A stretch of 64,000 nt of DNA from Amycolatopsis suaedae (GTDB lineage Bacteria; Actinomycetota; Actinomycetes; Mycobacteriales; Pseudonocardiaceae): positions 340,814 through 404,813 of the forward strand of contig NZ_SFCC01000007.1 in NCBI RefSeq assembly GCF_004214935.1. Direction: 5' to 3'. Both the position numbers and the translations under genes were made by a program. Under the pieces are notes generated by a model. It saw only the letters and a program-made list of their open reading frames with translations. It had not been told where the DNA came from and did no database searches. Positions 43,416-52,164 of this stretch are shown here, one piece after another (position 1 is the first letter of the stretch; each line of letters opens with the position of its first letter).

Positions 43416-44884
43416 GCGTCACCACCGAGCAGCGCGTCGGCGACCCGCCAGAGCTGGTGGGAGTTCCCCGCCTTGACCAGTACCACGTCACCTGGTTTCA
43501 GCTCGGCACGCAGCAGTGTCACCGCCGCGTCGACATCGGGCACCAGGACCGACTCCTCTCCCCATGAACCTTCCAGGCTCGCGCCCTGATGCATCGGCCT
43601 GGCCGCCTCGCCGACCACGACGAGGCGGTTGACATCCAACCGCACGGCCAGCCGGCCGAGTTCGTCGTGTACCCGTACGTGCTCGTCGCCGAGTTCGTTC
43701 AGCGGCCCGAGCACCGCCCACGACCGCCGTGGCGGCGTGGTCGCCCTGCTCATGGTCGCCAGCGTCTTGAGTGCCTCCCGCACGGCCTCCGGGCTGGCGT
43801 TGTAGGCGTCGTTGACGACGGTGACGCCGTCGGCGCGGGTGGTGACCTCCATCCGCTTGCCGGACACCGCCTTCGCGCGGCCGAGCGCGTCGGCGACCTC
43901 GGCGACGGTGGCACCGGCGGCCAGTGCGACGGCGGCGGCGGCCAGTGCGTTGGACACCTGGTGCGCGCCGTGCAGGCCGAGCGCGACGTCGGCCTCTCCG
44001 TCCGCGGTGACCAGCCGGAACCGGGGCCGGGCCTGCTCGTCGAGGTGGACGTCGGTGGCCCGCACGTCGGCGGTCTCGGCGACGCCGAAGAAGACGACCC
44101 TGGCCCTGGTGCGGCTCGCCATGGCGGCGACCAGCGGGTCGTCGGCGTTGAGTACGGCGACACCGCCGTCGGCGGCGGACGGCAGCGCCTCGACCAGTTC
44201 GCCCTTGGCCTGCGCGATGTTGGCCTGCGAGCCGAACTCGGCGACGTGCTGGGTGCCGACGTTGAGCACCGCGCCGATGCGGGGCGGGGCGACCCGGCAC
44301 AGCGCGGCGACGTGCCCGATGCCGCGGGCGGACAGCTCCAGCACGAGGTGGCTGGTCTGCTCGTCGGCACGCAACACGGTCCACGGGTGGCCGACCTCGT
44401 TGTTGAACGAGCCGGGCGGGGCGACGGTGGCGCCGCGCGCGGAGAGCAGGGCTGCCATGAGGTCCTTGGTGGAGGTCTTGCCGGACGAGCCGGTGACGCC
44501 GACGGTGAGCAGGCCCTTCTCGGTGAGCCGGTCGGCGACCGCCCTGGCCAGCTTCGCCAGCGCGGCCAGCACGGCGGCGCCACTGCCGTCGGTGTCGGCG
44601 GCCAGCGCGTAGACCCCGGACGGCCCGCCGGTGACCGGCGGCACGACCACGGCCGGCGCGTCGACCTCGCGGGCGGCGAGCACGCCGACGGCGCCCGCCT
44701 CGACGGCCCTGGCTGCGAAGTCGTGGCCGTCGACCCGTTCGCCGGGCAGGGCGAGGAACAGCCCGCCGTCGGTCAGCTTGCGGGAGTCGAACTCGACGGT
44801 GCCGGTGACCACCGGGGTGCCGTCGGTGTTGTGCAGCCTGCCGCCGGTGATCTCGGCGATCTCGGCCAGGCTCAGTGCGATCAC
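43412..44884 (-). CDS. murF: UDP-MurNAc-tripeptide--D-alanyl-D-alanine ligase MurF
   Basis: 490 residues. An N-terminal MurF/E-type domain ([44 protein letters not shown]) is followed by the P-loop [16 protein letters not shown] (about 127-142), the [29 protein letters not shown] centre and the C-terminal domain with [17 protein letters not shown] and [12 protein letters not shown]. It adds D-Ala-D-Ala to complete the stem peptide. Start GTG at 44884 overlaps the murE stop (GTGA). Confidence 0.96.
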   Translation of the reverse strand: MIALSLAEIAEITGGRLHNTDGTPVVTGTVEFDSRKLTDGGLFLALPGERVDGHDFAARAVEAGAVGVLAAREVDAPAVVVPPVTGGPSGVYALAADTDGSGAAVLAALAKLARAVADRLTEKGLLTVGVTGSSGKTSTKDLMAALLSARGATVAPPGSFNNEVGHPWTVLRADEQTSHLVLELSARGIGHVAALCRVAPPRIGAVLNVGTQHVAEFGSQANIAQAKGELVEALPSAADGGVAVLNADDPLVAAMASRTRARVVFFGVAETADVRATDVHLDEQARPRFRLVTADGEADVALGLHGAHQVSNALAAAAVALAAGATVAEVADALGRAKAVSGKRMEVTTRADGVTVVNDAYNASPEAVREALKTLATMSRATTPPRRSWAVLGPLNELGDEHVRVHDELGRLAVRLDVNRLVVVGEAARPMHQGASLEGSWGEESVLVPDVDAAVTLLRAELKPGDVVLVKAGNSHQLWRVADALLGGDA

Positions 44885-46464
44885 GTGCTCACCTCACGGA
44901 TGGCGGCTTCCAGCTCGTCACGGTCGGAGAACGGGTGGACCACGCCGGCGACCTCCTGGCCGGTCTCGTGGCCCTTGCCGGCGACCAGCACGACGTCGCC
45001 GGGCCCGGCCAGCTCGACGGCCTTGCGGATGGCCTCCCTGCGGTCGCCGATCTCGATGACGTCCCCGGCCTGCCCGCCCGCGCCGCGTGCTCCGGCCAGC
45101 ATGGCGGCGCGGATGGCCTCGGGGTCCTCCGAGCGCGGGTTGTCGTCGGTGACGATGAGGACCTCGCTGCGCTTGGCGGCGGCCTCCCCCATCAGCGGCC
45201 GTTTGCCGGTGTCGCGGTCGCCGCCGCAGCCGAGGACGGTGATGACCCTGCCCTCCGCGCGGGCCCGCAGGGCATCCAGCGCCTGCGCGACGGCCGCGGG
45301 TTTGTGGGCGTAGTCGACGACGGCGGTGAACGACTGGCCGAGGTAGACCCGCTCCATCCGGCCGGGCACCTCGACCTCGGCCAGGCCGCGGACGATCGCG
45401 TCCAGCGGCACGCCGGTGACGTCCAGGACTGCCGTGGCGAGCAGGGCGTTGGCCACGTTGAACTCACCGGGCAGCGGCAGGGTGGCCCGCGCGGTGACGC
45501 CGTCCGGGCCGGTGATGGTGAACGCCTGCTCGCCGGTGGGCAGCGTGGCCAGGTCCGAGGCCCGCCAGCTGGCGTCGGTGCCGGGCTCGGTGGAGACGGT
45601 GATCGTGCTCGGGGTGACCAGCGCCTGGCCCCACGCGCTGTCGATCACGACGGCCTCGGCGGTGGAGCGGCCATCGAACAGCATCGACTTCGCGGAGAAG
45701 TAGTCCTCCATGTCGCGGTGGAAGTCCAGGTGGTCCTGCGAGAGGTTGGTGAACGCGCCGACCGCGAAGCGGGTGCCGTTGGCCCTGCCCAGTGCCAGCG
45801 CGTGGCTGGAGACCTCCATCGGCACGTGGGTGACGCCGCGCTCGACCATCACCGCGAACAACGCCTGCAGGTCGGGTGCCTCCGGCGTGGTGAACGCGCT
45901 GGCCAGCCGCTCGCCCGCGATGCGGGTCTCGACGGTGCCGATCAGGCCGGTGGTGTGGCCGGCGGCCCGCAGGCCGGCGTCGATCAGGTAGGCCGTGGTG
46001 GTCTTGCCGGAGGTGCCGGTCACGCCGAGGACGGCCAGGCTCAGCGACGGCTCGCCGTAGATCCAGGCGGCGACCGCGCCGAGCACCTGCCGGGGCTCGG
46101 GGTGCACCAGGATCGGGACGCCGGAGTCGCGCACGGCCGGGCGCTGCGCGCCCTCCTCGTCGGTCAGCACGGCGGCGGCGCCCGCGGTGAGGGCGTCGTC
46201 GACGAAGTCGGCGCCGTGGGCGCGGGCGCCGGGCAGCGCGGCGAACAGGTCGCCGGGCACCACGTGGTGTGCCCGCAGCGACGCGCCGGTCACCGTGGTG
46301 TGGGCGCCGGCGGGGTCGAGCAGCCGTATGTCCGACCTGGCGATCAGCGTCGCCAGCGGGACCGGCTCGGTCAGTTCCGGCCGGGGCGGCGCGGCCACGG
46401 CCTTGACCGGGCTGTCCGGAACCTGCCGCTCGACGGTGCCAGGCCCATCGTTGTTGACAGACAC
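44881..46464 (-). CDS. murE: UDP-MurNAc-L-Ala-D-Glu--meso-diaminopimelate ligase MurE
   Basis: About 527 residues from GTG 46464 (537 from GTG 46494). The P-loop VTGTSGKTTTAYL is near 145 and TTPEAPDLQ follows. The lysine region is LSQDHLDFHRDMEDYF. DDNPRSEDPEAIR (about 438) has the DNPR motif that specifies meso-DAP, and KGHETGQ lies near the C-terminus. It attaches meso-DAP as the third stem residue. Start 46464 is preferred because a TAGCCT -10-like hexamer lies 7 bases upstream and there is no Shine-Dalgarno sequence, which suits a leaderless mRNA. In relatives ftsI precedes murE; here the mce4 operon does. Confidence 0.95.
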   Translation of the reverse strand: MSVNNDGPGTVERQVPDSPVKAVAAPPRPELTEPVPLATLIARSDIRLLDPAGAHTTVTGASLRAHHVVPGDLFAALPGARAHGADFVDDALTAGAAAVLTDEEGAQRPAVRDSGVPILVHPEPRQVLGAVAAWIYGEPSLSLAVLGVTGTSGKTTTAYLIDAGLRAAGHTTGLIGTVETRIAGERLASAFTTPEAPDLQALFAVMVERGVTHVPMEVSSHALALGRANGTRFAVGAFTNLSQDHLDFHRDMEDYFSAKSMLFDGRSTAEAVVIDSAWGQALVTPSTITVSTEPGTDASWRASDLATLPTGEQAFTITGPDGVTARATLPLPGEFNVANALLATAVLDVTGVPLDAIVRGLAEVEVPGRMERVYLGQSFTAVVDYAHKPAAVAQALDALRARAEGRVITVLGCGGDRDTGKRPLMGEAAAKRSEVLIVTDDNPRSEDPEAIRAAMLAGARGAGGQAGDVIEIGDRREAIRKAVELAGPGDVVLVAGKGHETGQEVAGVVHPFSDRDELEAAIREVST

Positions 46465-46471
46465 ACGCGGG

Positions 46472-46477
46472 AGGCTA
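46472..46477 (-). promoter_or_regulatory. Candidate -10 element for a leaderless murE transcript
   Basis: TAGCCT on the minus strand (TAnnnT pattern) is followed after exactly 7 bases by GTG 46464. No convincing -35 box is visible. Placed between the hairpin at 46504-46534 and murE, it would give murE its own promoter downstream of the mce4 operon. Confidence 0.35.
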
Positions 46478-46503
46478 CCGGCGTGGCGGGACACGGCCCG
46501 CAG

Positions 46504-46534
46504 CCGGTGCCGGTCCCCGCTCCCCCGGCGCCGG
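46504..46534 (-). terminator. Hairpin between the mce4 operon and murE
   Basis: CCGGTGCCGG (46504-46513) pairs with CCGGCGCCGG (46525-46534; one G-U pair), loop 11. A second 6-bp hairpin lies at 46533-46551. Both fall within 60 bp after the stop of the last Mce-associated gene and before murE, so they are candidates for ending mce4 transcription. Confidence 0.55.
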
Positions 46535-46559
46535 TGCTATGGCTGAGCACCACGCACCG

Positions 46560-47084
46560 TCAGAGAGCGACCAGGTCGGCGATCTTCCAGACGCCGTCCA
46601 CCTTGCGGGCGCCGACGTCGAGGTGCGCCGGCGCGGACTGGGGCGGCGAGCCGTCCGGCCGCAGCGTCTGCTGGTCGAGGAACACCAGCAGACGCGCCTG
46701 GTCGCCGGACAGCGTGCGCACACCGGCGGCCCGCACGGTGGTGGTGCGCACCAGCCGCTCCTGCTCGGCCTGCGCGCGGGCGGCGGCGAAGCCGCGCCGG
46801 TACTGCTCCACCGCGCCGTCGACGAGCACGTCGCGGGCCGCCCGCTCGGTGCGGGCCAGGTTGGCGTGGTCGTAGGAGAACACCGCCTTGACTCCCGCCG
46901 TCACCTGCTCGGTCACCACGCGGGTCGCCTCGGCGTCGGCGAGCGCGCGGTTGCCGGTGTCGCCGGCGAGCCTGTCCGCCTCCAGCCACATCCACACCGC
47001 GGCCCCGGCGGCGACCAGCGTCACCGCCGCCAGCACGGCCAGCGTCGTCGCCAGCCTGCGCACCCGGAGCGAGTCGTCCATCAT
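46560..47084 (-). CDS. Mce-associated membrane protein (Mam-like), second
   Basis: 174 residues. One N-terminal transmembrane helix (about 12-33, LATTLAVLAAVTLVAAGAAVWMWL) is followed by a coiled helical segment and an NTF2-like extracytoplasmic domain, with VTAGVKAVFSYDHANLARTERAARDVL and VGARKVDGVWKIADLVAL. This order is typical of the Mas/Mam proteins encoded at the end of mce operons, which stabilise the importer complex. The ATG at 47084 overlaps the stop of the preceding Mce-associated gene (ATGATGA). It is the last gene of the steroid-uptake operon; murE follows 65-95 bp downstream on the same strand. Confidence 0.85.
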   Translation of the reverse strand: MMDDSLRVRRLATTLAVLAAVTLVAAGAAVWMWLEADRLAGDTGNRALADAEATRVVTEQVTAGVKAVFSYDHANLARTERAARDVLVDGAVEQYRRGFAAARAQAEQERLVRTTTVRAAGVRTLSGDQARLLVFLDQQTLRPDGSPPQSAPAHLDVGARKVDGVWKIADLVAL

Positions 47085-47578
47085 CCGGCCGACTGAACGG
47101 CGCTCACCTTCCATCCGCTCTCGGTCCGGTTCAGCTGGACGTCCAGCCTGCTGCGGGTGTCGGCGGGCGGCGCGCCGCGGGTGCTCAGCCGCACGTCGAC
47201 GACGGCGAGCAGCCGCGCCGTGCCCGCGCCGGGGTCCAGCTCGGCGACCGCGGTCCGGTTGACCGTCGCGGTCGCCACGGTCGCGGTGTCGGTGGCGCGC
47301 CGCTGGTGCAGTTCCCGGTCGCCGGACAGGTCCTTGGCCAGCTGCCCGGTGGTGACCTCCAGCCACCGGGCGACGTCGGCCTGGGCCCGCCGGTGGTCCA
47401 TGGTGTTGAGCACGGCGAGCCCCTCGGTCGCGGCGGCGACGACGGCGTCGCGCTCGCGCGCCACCGTCAGCTCGGCGTCGTCGCTCGCGCTCCACCACGA
47501 CCAGCCCGTCCAGGCCGCCGCGGCGACGGCCAGCGCGGCGAGCACGGCCAGCACCAGCCGGGCCCGTTCCAGGCTCAC
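47081..47578 (-). CDS. Mce-associated membrane protein (Mam-like), first
   Basis: 165 residues. A transmembrane helix (about 6-28, LVLAVLAALAVAAAAWTGWSWW) precedes an extracytoplasmic region with the Mce-associated pattern ERDAVVAAATEGLAVLNTMDHRRAQADVARWLEVTTGQL and a terminal strand pair (LNRTESGWKVSAVQS). The GTG at 47578 overlaps the mce4F stop. By analogy with Mam4A/Mam4B of the mycobacterial mce4 operon it should stabilise the Mce4 complex in the envelope. Sequence alone does not show which of the two corresponds to Mam4A. Confidence 0.86.
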   Translation of the reverse strand: MSLERARLVLAVLAALAVAAAAWTGWSWWSASDDAELTVARERDAVVAAATEGLAVLNTMDHRRAQADVARWLEVTTGQLAKDLSGDRELHQRRATDTATVATATVNRTAVAELDPGAGTARLLAVVDVRLSTRGAPPADTRSRLDVQLNRTESGWKVSAVQSAG

Positions 47579-48819
47579 TTCGGTACCCCGAGCAGGCCGC
47601 CGACGCCGTCCGGCGCACCACCGGAGGTCAGGCCGAGCAGGCCGGGTAGTTCGGACCCGCCCTGCTGTTCCCGCGGGGCGGGGGCTTGCGGGCGGGGCGC
47701 GACGTCGACCGGCTTGCCCGCGTACGGCGCGTTCTGCGCGCCCCGGACACCGGTCGGGCTGCCCGGCGGCTCGGCGCAGTACGCCTGCGTGTTCGGCGGT
47801 GCCTCACGGGTGTCGTTCGCCGGCCGCTGCCGGGTGCCCTCGTAGCCCTTGGTGCAGGAGAACGGGTCGAACAGGTTCAGCACGAACCCGAGGTGCCCCT
47901 CGCCGTTGGAGGTCACCGACCGGCTGAACGACGAGATCACCGGGTAGGCCACCAGCAGCTGCTCGATCGAGTCGACCCGCGAGGTGGTGATCCGCGCGGT
48001 GGTGAGCAGGTTGGCGAACACCACGCCGAGGTCCGTTCCAGACGTCGCCAGCAGGTCGCTGACCTGCCTGCTCAGCACCGGCGCCTCGTCGATCACCGTG
48101 CGCAGCTGCGGATCGGACGTCTTCAGCTGGCCGGCCACCCGGCGCAGCCCGGCCGCCAGCGTGGTGAGGTTCTCCGACTGCCTGCGCTGGGTGTCCAGCA
48201 CGACGCGGCCCTGTGCCAGCAGGTCGCGGGTCTGCGGGAGGTTCTCGGTGGCCGCCGCCGTGAACGAACTCGCCGTGTCCAGCAGCGCGCCCAGCTCGGG
48301 CCCGACACCGGCGAACGCCCGATAGGTCTCGTCCACCACGATCCGCAGCGACGCTGGGTCCACAGTGGACACAAGTCGGTCCACATTGGTCAGCACGGTG
48401 TCCGGGGAGAGCGGGATCGCGGTCCGGTCACGGGGGATCACCGAGCCGTCGGCGAGGTACGGCCCGTTCTCGTGCGACGGCTGCAGGTCGACGTACTGCT
48501 CGCCGACGGCCGACCGGTTGGCCACCACGGCGCGGGTGTCGGCGGGGATGTCCGGGCCGCCGGAGTCGACGTCGAGCAGCACGTCCACCCCGGCGTCGGC
48601 AAGGCGCAGCTCGCTGACCCGGCCGACGGTCACCCCGCGGTAGGTTACCTCGGCGCCGGTGAAGATGCCGCCGGAGTCGGCCAGCCGCACGGTGACCACG
48701 TAGCCGCGGGTGCCGAGCAGCCGGTCCAGCCCGGCGTAGCTGCCGCCGACGTAGCCGACCGAGAGCAGGGCGATCAGCAGGAACGCCAGCAGTTTGGCGC
48801 GGTGCCGCCGGGTGATCAT
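47575..48819 (-). CDS. mce4F: Mce family protein, Mce4F-like
   Basis: 414 residues. An N-terminal signal-anchor (LLAFLLIALLSVGYVGGSYAGL) is followed by the MCE/MlaD domain (about 38-115: GYVVTVRLADSGGIFTGAEVTYRGVTVGRVSEL), a long helical Mce4_CUP1-type region (about 125-330) and a Pro/Gly-rich C-terminal tail. It is the sixth of six consecutive Mce proteins that form the hexameric, needle-like substrate tunnel of an MlaE-type importer. The ATG overlaps the mce4E stop by one base. Assignment to the F position follows gene order. Confidence 0.9.
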   Translation of the reverse strand: MITRRHRAKLLAFLLIALLSVGYVGGSYAGLDRLLGTRGYVVTVRLADSGGIFTGAEVTYRGVTVGRVSELRLADAGVDVLLDVDSGGPDIPADTRAVVANRSAVGEQYVDLQPSHENGPYLADGSVIPRDRTAIPLSPDTVLTNVDRLVSTVDPASLRIVVDETYRAFAGVGPELGALLDTASSFTAAATENLPQTRDLLAQGRVVLDTQRRQSENLTTLAAGLRRVAGQLKTSDPQLRTVIDEAPVLSRQVSDLLATSGTDLGVVFANLLTTARITTSRVDSIEQLLVAYPVISSFSRSVTSNGEGHLGFVLNLFDPFSCTKGYEGTRQRPANDTREAPPNTQAYCAEPPGSPTGVRGAQNAPYAGKPVDVAPRPQAPAPREQQGGSELPGLLGLTSGGAPDGVGGLLGVPK

Positions 48820-49964
48820 CAGCGCACCCCCAGCAGCGAGCCGAGCAGCCCGCCCAGGCCCGGGGCGGGGGCCTGCGACGGCGCCGGGATCGACGGCAGC
48901 GGCAACTGCACCGGCGGGGTCTGGCCCACACCCGGGATGGGCAGCTGGATGGGTGGCTGCGACGAGTCGGCGAAGTTTCGCACCAGCGTGTCCAGGTTGA
49001 GGTCGACGCGGGCCCGCACGTTGGCGAAGTCGCCGCGGATCACCGCGCCCGCCGCGTCGGGGAACGGGTAGGTGGGCAGGATCTTCAACGCGGTCGGCAG
49101 GTTCTGCCCCGCCTCGGCCAGCTTCTCCAGGGTCGGCTGCAGCGCCCGCAGGTTGGCCACCAGGTCCTCCCGGCTGCGCCGCACGGTGTCGTTGGCCGTG
49201 CCGGACAGCGTGTTCAGTGCCTGCAGCATGCCGACCAGCTGGTCGCGTTGCTCGCTGAGCACCCGCAGGCCGGGTTCGAGGCCGTCCAGTGCCGTGGTGA
49301 GGTTGCCGGTCTGCGCGACCAGCGTGCTGGACAGCCGGTTCAGCCCGTCGATGGCGCGGACGATCTCGCCCTTCTGCCCGGCCAGCTCGGTCGCCAGCGT
49401 GTCCACATGGGACAGCAGGGCGCGGATCTGCGGCTCGTTGCCTGCCAGCGCCGCGTTGAGCTCCCTGGTGATCGTGTGCAACTGCTCGATACCGCCACCG
49501 TTGAGCAGCAACGACAGCGCGCCGAGCACCTCCTCCACCTCGGGGTTGCGGTTGGTGCGTTCCAGCGGGATGACCGCCCCCTCGGCGAGCCTGCCCTGCG
49601 GGTCGCGGGCCGGGGTCCGCAGCTCGACGAACTTCTCCCCCAGCAGGCTGGACTGCCGTAGCTGGGCGGCCGCGTTGCCGGGCAGCACCACGTCGCCGTT
49701 GACCGCCATCGACACGATCGCCGACCGGGTGTCCGGTGCCAGTTCGATCCGCTCGACGCGCCCGACCGGCACGTCGTTGACCTTGACCGCGGCCTGCGGG
49801 ACCAGGTCGAGCACGTCGGCGAACCGCGCGGTGAGCCGGAACGGGTGCTCACCGAGGTCGGCGCCGCCGGGCAGTGGCGTGTTGTACAGCCCCGAGAACC
49901 CGGCATCGCCACAGCCCGCCGCCAGTGCCACCACCAGCAGCGCCGCCACGGCCCGCCGGATCAC
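48819..49964 (-). CDS. mce4E: Mce family lipoprotein, Mce4E/LprN-like
   Basis: 381 residues. The signal peptide ends in a lipobox, LAAGC (Cys about 18), the hallmark of the E subunit. The MCE domain follows (about 40-115: PFRLTARFADVLDLVPQAAVKVNDVPVGRVERI), then a long helical domain and a Pro-rich tail (PIQLPIPGVGQTPPVQL). The GTG at 49964 overlaps the mce4D stop (GTGA). The lipid anchor is expected to be trimmed by the LspA encoded elsewhere in this window. Position five of six in the mce gene run. Confidence 0.92.
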   Translation of the reverse strand: MIRRAVAALLVVALAAGCGDAGFSGLYNTPLPGGADLGEHPFRLTARFADVLDLVPQAAVKVNDVPVGRVERIELAPDTRSAIVSMAVNGDVVLPGNAAAQLRQSSLLGEKFVELRTPARDPQGRLAEGAVIPLERTNRNPEVEEVLGALSLLLNGGGIEQLHTITRELNAALAGNEPQIRALLSHVDTLATELAGQKGEIVRAIDGLNRLSSTLVAQTGNLTTALDGLEPGLRVLSEQRDQLVGMLQALNTLSGTANDTVRRSREDLVANLRALQPTLEKLAEAGQNLPTALKILPTYPFPDAAGAVIRGDFANVRARVDLNLDTLVRNFADSSQPPIQLPIPGVGQTPPVQLPLPSIPAPSQAPAPGLGGLLGSLLGVR

Positions 49965-51145
49965 CGGATCCCCCCGAAGCCGTTGGACAGCACGTCGGCC
50001 AGCGGCAACGGCAGGGGCGGTAGCTCGCCGCGCTGGGCCGACGCGAGGATCTGTGACAGCGGAGGGATCTTGAGGGTGCCGTCGATGAGCGGGGCGAGGT
50101 CGGCACACAGCTTGCCGAGCGTGTCCGGAACCTGTTCCGGGGTGCCGGCGCTGATCAGCCTGCACACGGTGGTCATCAGCGGGTGGGTCAGCTCGTTGGC
50201 GTTGTACCGCACCGCGATGCTGCCGGAGGCGGCGTCGTAGGTGTTGATGAAGTTGGTCATGCCGGTGGGGGCGACGTCGAGGATCTCCGCCAGCGCCGCC
50301 CGCTGGTCCACCAGCACGCCGGTGATCCCGGTCAGTTTGTCCACGTTGGACTCGACGGCCGTCCGGTTGTCGGCGACGAACCGCTGCACCTCGCCCAGTG
50401 CGCCGGACAACGCGGTCAGTGCCGCGCCCACCTCTTCGGACTCACTCGCCAGGAACCCGGTGACGTCGGCCAGCCGGGCGTAGAACTGGTTCAGCTGAGC
50501 GTCCGATTCGGACAGTGTGCGGGTGAACACCTGCAGGTTGCGGACGGTCTCGAACAGGTCGCCCTGCGAGCCGTTGAGCGTGCGGGACAGCTCGCCCAGC
50601 CTGCGAACGGTCTCGTTCATCGAGCCGCCGTTGCCGTTCAGGTTGGCCGCCGCTGTGTCCAGCACGCCGGACAGGGCACCGTCCTTGTTCGCCCCGTCCG
50701 GGCCGAGGCCGGTGGCCAGCTCGTTGAGGCTGCCGTACAGCTCGTCCAGCTCGGCGGGGGTGGCGGTGCGGTCCTGGGCGATCACCGTGCCCGGCTCGGC
50801 CTTGGGGCCGTTCTCGTAGGCCGGGGTGAGCTGCACGTAGCGGTCGCTGACCAGGCTCGGCGCCATTACGACCGCGCCGACGTCGGCGGGCAGGTCGACG
50901 CCGTCCTCGACCCGCATGTCCACGGCCACCGCCTGCCCGCGCGGGGTGACGCCGGTGACCTCGCCGACCGCCACCCCCAGTACCCGCACCGACGAACCGG
51001 CGTAGAGACCGACGGCCTTGTCGAACATGGCGGTGAGCCGGTTACCGCCGGGGTCACGCACCACCCACCACAGCGTCGCGGCGAACAGCAGCCCGGCGAC
51101 GCAGGCCAGCGCCACCCAGTTCTGCACCTTGCTCGCCCGGACCAT
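49961..51145 (-). CDS. mce4D: Mce family protein, Mce4D-like
   Basis: 394 residues. An N-terminal transmembrane helix (about 10-28, WVALACVAGLLFAATLWWVV) is followed by the MCE domain (about 35-110: NRLTAMFDKAVGLYAGSSVRVLGVAVGEVTGV) and a helical region with NGNGGSMNETVRRLGELSRTLNG. The C-terminal part is moderately hydrophobic and proline-containing (LPPLPLPLADVLSNGFGG). The ATG lies directly at the mce4C stop. Fourth Mce subunit by order. Confidence 0.9.
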   Translation of the reverse strand: MVRASKVQNWVALACVAGLLFAATLWWVVRDPGGNRLTAMFDKAVGLYAGSSVRVLGVAVGEVTGVTPRGQAVAVDMRVEDGVDLPADVGAVVMAPSLVSDRYVQLTPAYENGPKAEPGTVIAQDRTATPAELDELYGSLNELATGLGPDGANKDGALSGVLDTAAANLNGNGGSMNETVRRLGELSRTLNGSQGDLFETVRNLQVFTRTLSESDAQLNQFYARLADVTGFLASESEEVGAALTALSGALGEVQRFVADNRTAVESNVDKLTGITGVLVDQRAALAEILDVAPTGMTNFINTYDAASGSIAVRYNANELTHPLMTTVCRLISAGTPEQVPDTLGKLCADLAPLIDGTLKIPPLSQILASAQRGELPPLPLPLADVLSNGFGGIR

Positions 51146-52164
51146 CAGCGGCCTCCCTGGTTCGGGCCCGCGATGGGCGGGGTGCAGCCCTCCGGATTGA
51201 TCGTCGCGCCCGCGACGGTGATCACCGGCGGCAGCAGGCCGCAGATGTAGCCCTCGAACCAGCGGCCGTTGCCGGTGGCGTTGGCGCCGATGCGGGTGAA
51301 CGGCGCGAGCAGTTCCAGGCTGCGCCGCAGGTTCTCCTGGTTGCGTTGCAGGATCCCGGTGACCGTGCCGAGCTTTTCCAGCGCAGGGCGTAGCTGGTCG
51401 CGGTTGTCGGCGACCAGCCCGGTCAGCTGTTCCGACAGCTGCTGCGCGCCACGCAGCAGGGTGGAGATGGCTTCCTTACGGCTGGACAGCTCGGCCAGCA
51501 GCAGGTTGCCGTCGCCGATGATGCGGCGCAGCTGGGTGTCCCGCTGCGCCAGCGTCCGGCTCACCGCGCCGGTGTTGGCCAGCAGCTTCGCCAGTTCGGT
51601 GTCGCGTGTGGACACCGTGCGGGACAGGGCGGACAGGCCGTCCAGCGCCTCCCGCAGGTGCGGTGGTGTGTTGCGCAGGCTGTCCTGCAGCACGGTGAAG
51701 CTCTGCGCGAGCTGGGTGGTGTCGATCTCGCCGACCGTGGTGGACAGCCGGTCGAACGCGTCCTGCAACTGGAACGGCGTCGTGGTGCGGTCCAGGCCGA
51801 TCACCTGGTTCGGGTCCTGCGAGTCCTGCCCGCGCGGGCGCAGGGCGAGGAACTTCTCCCCCAGCAGCGTCTTGATCTCGATGGCGGCGGTCGACGCGTC
51901 GCCGACCCGGGTGCCCGCGACCTCGAACTCGACGCGGACCTTGCGGCCCTCCAGCTCCACCGAGGTGACCGTCCCGACCTTCACCCCGGCCACCTGCACC
52001 TCGTTGTCCGGCGCGAGGCCGGCGGCCTCGGCGAAGTAGGCGGCGTAGGTGACGTCGGTGTCCAGCAGCGGCAGGTCGTCCGAGGAGTAGGTGAGCACGG
52101 CGATCAACGCGATCAGCGCCAGGGTGACCGCGCCGATCTTCGCGTGGTTGCGTTCCTTTCTCAT
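51145..52164 (-). CDS. mce4C: Mce family protein, Mce4C-like
   Basis: 339 residues. A signal-anchor (about 8-26, IGAVTLALIALIAVLTYSS) is followed by the MCE domain (about 36-112: TYAAYFAEAAGLAPDNEVQVAGVKVGTVTSVEL) and helical repeats with RDTELAKLLANTGAVSRTLAQRD. The C-terminal segment has a cysteine pair (YICGLL, PEGCTPP) like the partner Mce4B. The ATG overlaps the mce4B stop (ATGA). Confidence 0.9.
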   Translation of the reverse strand: MRKERNHAKIGAVTLALIALIAVLTYSSDDLPLLDTDVTYAAYFAEAAGLAPDNEVQVAGVKVGTVTSVELEGRKVRVEFEVAGTRVGDASTAAIEIKTLLGEKFLALRPRGQDSQDPNQVIGLDRTTTPFQLQDAFDRLSTTVGEIDTTQLAQSFTVLQDSLRNTPPHLREALDGLSALSRTVSTRDTELAKLLANTGAVSRTLAQRDTQLRRIIGDGNLLLAELSSRKEAISTLLRGAQQLSEQLTGLVADNRDQLRPALEKLGTVTGILQRNQENLRRSLELLAPFTRIGANATGNGRWFEGYICGLLPPVITVAGATINPEGCTPPIAGPNQGGR

